64,000 bases of DNA. Source: Metellina segmentata (lineage: Eukaryota > Arthropoda > Arachnida > Araneae > Tetragnathidae). The position numbers were made by a program, and so were the translations under genes. Every line of letters starts with the position of its first letter. Within the stretch, counting starts at the first letter, position 1. Below are positions 58,176-64,000 of this stretch, one piece after another. The DNA lies in NCBI GenBank assembly GCA_947359465.1, contig OX375876.1, positions 64,858,998 to 64,922,997 on the forward strand. The letters are read 5' to 3'. The notes beneath the pieces were generated by a model. It ran no database searches and was not told where the DNA came from. It saw only the letters and a program-made list of their open reading frames with translations.

Positions 58176-58989
58176 TTAGTGAGATGATAAAATCTGAATG
58201 CACAGCTAAAACAAAATTCAACACAAGTATTGGTTGCAAACAAACATGTCATTTTAATTAAAACAAAAAAGTCGTAGAAAAAAAGAATCCTGACAAAGAT
58301 TTCAGATAATTTTTCCGGTACTTTTAGCAATATCTTCCCTTGAAATCTAATTTTCTAATCGAAAAATTAAAGCGTTTGTTTACTTTACATTAAGTTAAGG
58401 TTAAAAAATACTGCACACTTACTGCCTTTAAAAAAGGAAAGACAACAACTTATTAGCATTTCATTCGATTCAGTAGGCTTCAACGTGCATGTTGAGAAAA
58501 AATGTAGATTCACCTAAGAGAAAAAATATTTAACTTCTCTTTTCATTATAGGCAGATTATGAACATAAAACTTATTTGCTTCGCTAACTCAGTAAATGCA
58601 GGGTTTTTTACTTATTTTTTGGAGGATATAAAAAGTTTTGATAGTGCTTTGACTTTATCCTGCAGACTTATTTCTCTTGCACTCTAAGTATACACTTTTA
58701 TTTTCCACAGAGTAAGAACTTTAAGAAGTCAGCAATTTCAAGGCACTTTATTTTTAATATTTTTATCGTTCTCGTATTTTTTTATCATATATTTAGATCT
58801 TGTATTTTTAAAAGTAATAAAAATACGAACTGACTAATACGTACTTGACGGTGAATACGCTTTTCCAAGCTGCATTTCATTTCCCTCCTTATATTTCATA
58901 TTTCCACAAAAAGCAGCATTGAGCTGTATTTTTATCGTAATCTCTACCTCTATGACATATACTCTTTCCGAAACATAAATTTTTACGAG
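58176..58989. other. Unassigned AT-rich interval
   Basis: No feature recognised. Confidence 0.5.
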
Positions 58990-60190
58990 TCAATAAAATG
59001 TAGGTCTATAAAATGTTTCTAGTGGACTTTTCAACCTAGAACTACTCTGGTGGACTTCGGCAAACGCAGAAATAAATGTATAATATTACTCTAAATTCGA
59101 AAATAAATATATCTTTATTTTTCAAAGAAGAGCGTTCAAATAACCTTCTATTCAAAGTTTCACTCTTTATTCTTTATGATTTTACGTTGACCTCAAGTAC
59201 TCTTTTATTATCTTTCCTATTTTTATCTAATTTATATTTTTTAATTATTCATTACAAATTATAGTTTATGTATATTCAGTTACAATTTACATCGCCTAAA
59301 TAAATTTTTGATCTATAAATTGAAGATCTAGATACTGAGCGGACTTAAACCTAGAACTACTCTTGTGGGCTAATGCAGAAATAAATGTATAATATTGATC
59401 GATATTGTAAAATAATTTGTTTTCTTTTCTTCAAAGAAAAGCGTTTAAAGAACGTTCTGTTTAACCTTTCCCTCTTTATTCCTTGTCTTTACGTTAACCT
59501 TAACTATTTCACCATATTTCCTAGTTTTTGTTCAATTTATATTTTCTAATAAGCTTTATTTCAAATTATAATTTACGAATATTCTGTTACAATTTTTATT
59601 GTCTAAATAAAGTTTTACTAGATAAAAGTCTCTAAAATATTTCTAGTAGATTTCGGACTGTAACTAATCTTGTGGACGTTAGCAAACGCAGAAATAAAGG
59701 TAGTATTACTCTAAATTCCAAAATAACTATCTATTTTTTTCAAAGACCTCAACGTTGATCTCAAGAATTCTTTAAGTATATTTCTTAGTTTTGATTTAAT
59801 TTATATTTTATAATTATTCGTTACAAAAATTATAGTTTATGTAAATTCAGTTACAATTTTTAACGTCCAAATAACTTTTACGAGTCAATTAAATGAAGGT
59901 CTATATAACATTTCTAGTAGACTTCAATCTGGAACTACCATGGTGGACTTCAGCAAACGCAAAAATAAATGTAACATTGCTCTAAATTTGAAATACATAT
60001 ATCCTTTTTTTCAAAGAACATTATATTCAAAGTTTCACTCTCTATTCTATATCTCCTTACGTTGACCTCAAGTATTTTTAGAGTATATATCCTTATTTTT
60101 ATTAAATTTTTATTTTCTAACTATATTCCTCACAATTTATATAGTTTATGTATATTCGGTTCAATTCTTTTTGTCTAGTCTAAGTAAAAT
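58990..60190. repeat. About 300-bp tandem repeat, 4 diverged units
   Basis: 'ctagaactactctggtggac' and 'gcagaaataaatgtataata' recur at about 59034, 59351, 59660 and 59930, each followed by a poly-T/'tcaaagaa' block, 'tttcactctttattc', 'acgttgacctcaagta' and 'tatagtttatgtatattcag'. Spacing is about 317, 309 and 270 bp. The units are considerably diverged, so the array is old. Confidence 0.85.
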
Positions 60191-61917
60191 GCTTACAATT
60201 CACTTTTTGGGCATCTCAAGGACTTAATATGATATGCATCACTTTTCCTGTCAATCTAACTGTAGTTGGAGGTAGTGATTTTTTTGTGGAAAGGGCTTCC
60301 TGCTACGTATTCCTGACATGACGTCACTTATCTTATCTTTCGAATGCAATTTATGATTTTAGAATTTATCAATAATTCTAAATTTTCATATTTTTTTTAT
60401 TCGAGTCTTTGTTTTTTAAAATGATGGTCATTGATTAATTCAACAAAGCAATTATAACGTTTAAAAGTAGAATAAATTTATGCGTATTGTTAAAACCATA
60501 ATTGGAAACACATTCCAGGCTCATTTTTAAATTACTTTTAAAAGTTCTAGTTATTTTATAATTGTTTAATAATTAAACAAAGGTAAATATTTTTTTCCTT
60601 TGTAACAACGAAAAAGACTCTTTTGTATCTTAAAAGTATATAAATACTTGAATGTAACTCAAACAAAATAGGAGAAATAACGATAAGGATGCGAAAAGAA
60701 AATGAAAATTTCAAAGAATTAATTCCAAATATCTATATCATAGTTAATTATTCGAAGCCAATTTGATTAAACACCAAGGGTTTCCCAAAAAGACATTGAC
60801 AGTTACATTTACATTTTAAATAACTCCGATACAACACATGCTATAATTTACCCATTTGAGTAACATGTGGCAAAATCCCTTTCTTCTGCTTAGTTTGTTT
60901 ACACAAAAAATCTCTCTCAAAGTATCACATACTTGGACTTATCATGTCTCAAATATGACATGATAATTAAATAATTATATTCAAGTATACTGAATAATCT
61001 GAGTGATAACTAAATTTTTCACTCGTATTTACTTTGGTTGCTTAAGATGCACATACCATTTCAGTGTTTGTATTATCATGTTATATTAAGTTAGGAAAAT
61101 ATAAACATTTTTATCAATTTTATTTCATCTGACACTAAACATAATTTGTATTTGTCTCTGTACAAAAAAGGTATGTTAGAGAAATGTTAAGAAGTAAACA
61201 TGTGTATTTCTTTATTGTACTTTAAGAAACAAAAATATGTGCATATATTAAAATTAATTAATATTGCAAACTTTCTTTCAAAGTATATATATGTCAAATA
61301 ATAATAAAAAAAAAGTTTAACAAGTGAAAAACTAAAATATTGCTATGAAACTATTAATCATCAAATATATCTTATTAACGTAAAAAACCACGATAGATTT
61401 CTATTAAATGTTCAGAGACAAAGGTATATGCGATGACAGATAAGCAACATTTATTCCTGCTTCACTAAAATTTAGACTTTAAATTTTCTAAGTAAAACTT
61501 TTGATCCAACATTTATAAACCAAACATAATCAGTTTTTTAAAAATTTCTATTATTTTCCATTAAATAGCTATGAGGAATTACTAGCTGAAAACAAAACTA
61601 ATTTTGAAAACTAGTCGGTGGTTCCTTTTACTCGTGCTATGTACAAGTTGTATTCTTTTCTTAGAGTCTTTATAATCAAAAAACAAGTTAATTAAAGGAT
61701 GGAAGCGCTTTGAACTTCTTTGATGAGCTTCATGAAACTTTAAATACAAAACATAAAGGACTCAATGTTTCTAAATATTTTGAAACCTGAACGTCAGTTA
61801 GTTATGGATCAAAACAAAACAAACATGCTAAAGTGAAACCGAAAGAAAAGGCGATTCACGACATCTCGTACATTTTATCACAGAACTATTTTAAAAGTGG
61901 AAATATAGAGTAGTGAT
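60191..61917. other. Unassigned interval with dispersed repeat segment
   Basis: 60280-60340 and 60700-60910 match blocks of the unclassified repeat at 19750 ('gacatgacgtcact', 'aatttcaaagaattaattcc', 'ccaatttgattaaa'), separated here by an insertion of about 350 bp. No gene recognised. Confidence 0.4.
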
Positions 61918-62040
61918 AGTTAGTTGTATTTACGTCGCAACTGCAACAACGAGCTATTGGTGGAGGTTCGGCATCAAATGCGTATAAAAAGAGGACATAA
62001 TCTCATTATTTAAAACCACGTCCGATGAGAGAAAATATCA
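61918..62040 (-). mobile_element. SINE B, 5'-truncated degraded copy
   Basis: 'gttagttgtatttacgtcgc', 'aactgcaacaacgagctatt', 'ggaggttcggcatcaaa' and 'aaccacgtccgatgaga' correspond to the reverse-complemented 3' half of the family. Confidence 0.6.
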
Positions 62041-62416
62041 AGGGAAATCAGCTTCTTAATGTGTTTAGAATTTAATTTACGCAAGCTTTATAAATCCAGA
62101 TTGATATTTCAAAGATGCAATAATTAATTTGGACCTTCATTAAGATATGTTGGTTGGGTTGCATAGATAACTCTGCAATGAAGATAGGCAATCCAAAAAA
62201 GACACCCAACCATTGAAAGTCAAATGGCAACTGGTAAAGAGACTAACTAGTGTGATGATCGATTTATTCTGACACAAGTCGTACCTTGTCTTACAAACGT
62301 TATCGAGAGATGTGGGTTGGATAATCAATTGACTAATTAATCGTAGATTTCTTTCCAATGCTCATTTTTAATTATATTACATGTGTATCTTTCATTGCAT
62401 TGCTTATCACTTACCT

Positions 62417-63486
62417 CAGTGTTCCCCAACCCCCGGTCCGCGGACCGGTACCGGTCCGTGGATCAAATGGTACCGGGCCGCCCAAGGAACATTAAATTCT
62501 TTCCATTGTATTTACTATGGTGTATTTCTCTCGGGCTTATGCGGTTCTTATATATGAAATGTCCACACAAATTTGGAGGCGGTAAATCATAACTTGAAAT
62601 TTGTTCTGTTACTAGAGCTTCAATTATGATTTCTGAATTCTGTATGTCTCTATTTTCCAATTTTGACAAATGTGATAGCTGTTTTCAAGTTGGCAGACAA
62701 AGTAGCTGCATTTAAAGCCAAACTGAAGTTGTTCAGACGGCGCGTGAACAGAGGCATTTTGGACATGTTTCAGACATTAGCGGGGATTTTAAGTGAGTCA
62801 GCCGAAACATTCATCCTCCCAGTTGGTGCACGATCACCTGTCTTTGCTTTTAAAAGAGTTTGATCGCTACTTCCCAACCACAAAAGACCCACGAACTAGT
62901 AAGAAATGGATCCGCAACCCATTTATCAACAAATCAGGTGAATCTAGCATGTCTGTGCAAGAATATCAACTGCTGGAGATTGCAAATGAAGGCGGCCTTA
63001 AAACTACGTTCGAGACAACAACTCAGCTGGTGTTTTGGATTAAAGTCATGGCCGAATACCCTGAGATTGCCACCGCAGCACTTAAATCCCTATTGCTATT
63101 TCCGACAACCTATCTGTGTGAAGCGGGGTTTTCTGCAGTTACAGCAACCAAAACAAAACAACGGAATAAACTGGACATAAGCAACATACTTCGGGTGTCA
63201 TTGTCTCCTATTACCCCCAGATGAAACCGTCTCGTTGCAATGAAACAAGCTCAAGGTTCTCATTGATTTAGTGTTCTAGTGAGTTAAACTGCTAAATCAC
63301 TTTATATTCATTTTTTGGTGTAACTGTATTTTATTTTGAAGGCATGTTTAAATACAATTAAATTAAAATTATTAAATCAAAACAATCTAAAATATAAACA
63401 ATTAACGTCCCCCCCCCTCAGCGGGCCGCGTTAAAATTATCAAATGATGATCCGATCCGCGGCGATAAAAAGGTTGGGGAGCACTG
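62417..63486 (+). mobile_element. hAT transposon deletion derivative (1,070 bp, ZBED/SCAND3-like)
   Basis: Ends CAGTGTTCCCCAACC (left) and, read inward, CAGTGCTCCCCAACC (right), 14 of 15 matching. The perfect 8-bp target duplication ACTTACCT lies at 62409-62416 and 63487-63494. The subterminal DNA is strongly palindromic (GGTCCGCGGACC, ACCGGTACCGGT). The interior keeps only the C-terminal part of a transposase, so the element is non-autonomous. Confidence 0.92.
62690..63224 (+). pseudogene. C-terminal fragment of a hAT transposase (ZBED5/SCAND3-like)
   Basis: The first frame (to about 62800) reads DKVAAFKAKLKLFRRRVN. After a frame shift near 62800 the second frame reads LLLKEFDRYFPTT, EYQLLEIANEGGLKTTFE, LVFWIKVMAEYPEIATAALK, then LLFPTTYLCEAGFSAVTATK and QRNKLD, ending at 63224. 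This is the hAT C-terminal dimerisation region as found in ZBED5, SCAND3 and FAM200-type proteins ('FP..YLCE.GFSA.T..KTK.RN.L'). The zinc finger and most of the RNase H-like core are missing. It could supply only a dimerisation surface if expressed. The dimerisation block itself is open and well preserved. Confidence 0.85.
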
Positions 63487-63492
63487 ACTTAC

Positions 63493-63851
63493 CTCAAACA
63501 CCACTTGGCATAAAATTGTTCCAACATACCCTCGTAGAGCGCATTATCATCTATAGGGTCAAATTTGACTTTTGTGTCAGCGACAAACAAAATACACATG
63601 AACAGGTGACGTAACAAGCTAATTAATACAGGTAGTTGAGTATAATGGTATACATGAGCATAGTAGGTTACAGCCTGATAGAAATACAAATCTAATAGAT
63701 CGTATAATTGTGATAACCTATTAGGACTTCTAAATCTCTCCGAAGTAGATGACAATACAGAACACGATTTTTCAGCAAGATGATATACACCACATATTAA
63801 TAAGGTCTCACGGGAATATATATGAGGGACCAACCTGATTACCACGGACAG
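63493..63851 (-). CDS. Probable internal exon of an unidentified host gene
   Basis: On the minus strand a frame of 119 codons plus two bases stays open between a TTTAG acceptor-like end (the TAG is also the upstream in-frame stop) and a perfect donor context AG|GTAAGT at 63494-63487. The translation contains LYDLLDLYFYQAVTYYA, then a hydrophobic LPVLISLLRHLFMCILFVAD stretch, an acidic FDPIDDNALYEG, and ends MLEQFYAKWCLR. Residue use looks like a real globular or membrane-associated protein, unlike the low-complexity chance frames elsewhere. I do not recognise the family. The pyrimidine tract before the acceptor is weak, and the neighbouring exons would lie beyond 64000 and below 62400, where none was found. 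The hAT element sits directly beside the donor and its target duplication copies it. Alternative: a chance frame. Confidence 0.45.
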
Positions 63852-64000
63852 CTAAATCCCTATATTAATGTGTGGATCATTTACTGGTTCGATTACTATC
63901 AGTCTGCATTGAGTCTCGGTAGATTCTCTTTATGAAAGGGGTTTTCAGTGCATAAAAAAATAAACCAGATGGTCAGCTAAGACTTTACTTCTGCTTTCCA

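Overview
The window is an AT-rich piece of a eukaryotic, invertebrate animal genome, most likely an arthropod. The support is a BEL/Pao LTR retrotransposon, two hAT families related to GTF2IRD2-like and ZBED/SCAND3-like transposases, mariner/Tc1 remnants, a CR1-like LINE tail, Helitrons and tRNA-Ala-derived SINEs. There are no operons, no prokaryotic ribosome-binding sites and no long intact genes. Most short open frames are chance frames or shadows. The phylum is an inference from repeat content.

Layout: 1-9 kb holds the end of a decayed reverse transcriptase (minus strand), a 636-bp TIR element, a complete SINE A copy, SINE B copies, three TTAA-ended MITEs full of GACGAGATATCTCGTC-like palindromes, and a mariner remnant. 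8.8-14 kb holds Helitron-type sequence, TA microsatellites, a 177-bp tandem repeat and a compact Helitron. 14-29 kb is mostly unassigned AT-rich DNA with a further Helitron, an internally deleted mariner and several SINE B copies. 29.1-38.3 kb is a nested composite: a hAT element with perfect 8-bp target duplications, interrupted by a BEL/Pao element with its own 5-bp duplication and by a minus-strand Helitron. Removing both restores a hAT of about 2.58 kb.

38-49 kb is sparse: SINEs, MITEs, a LINE fragment inside a tandem repeat, a Tc1-type fragment and a Tigger-like MITE. 49.4-51.2 kb is a 241-bp-unit satellite whose unit contains the TTAA-MITE sequence. 51.4-53.9 kb contains two unusually complex, more GC-rich noncoding blocks that may be regulatory. 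54-62 kb is repeats and featureless AT-rich DNA. At the right edge a 1,070-bp hAT derivative sits exactly on what looks like the splice donor of a host exon (minus strand, 63493-63851), and its 8-bp target duplication duplicates the donor consensus.

Nearly every functional feature is a mobile-element relic. The only plausible host coding sequence is the exon at the right edge, and its gene was not identified. Element boundaries backed by target duplications (hAT x2, BEL/Pao, SINE A) are firm. Helitron, MITE and candidate LTR boundaries are by-eye estimates.
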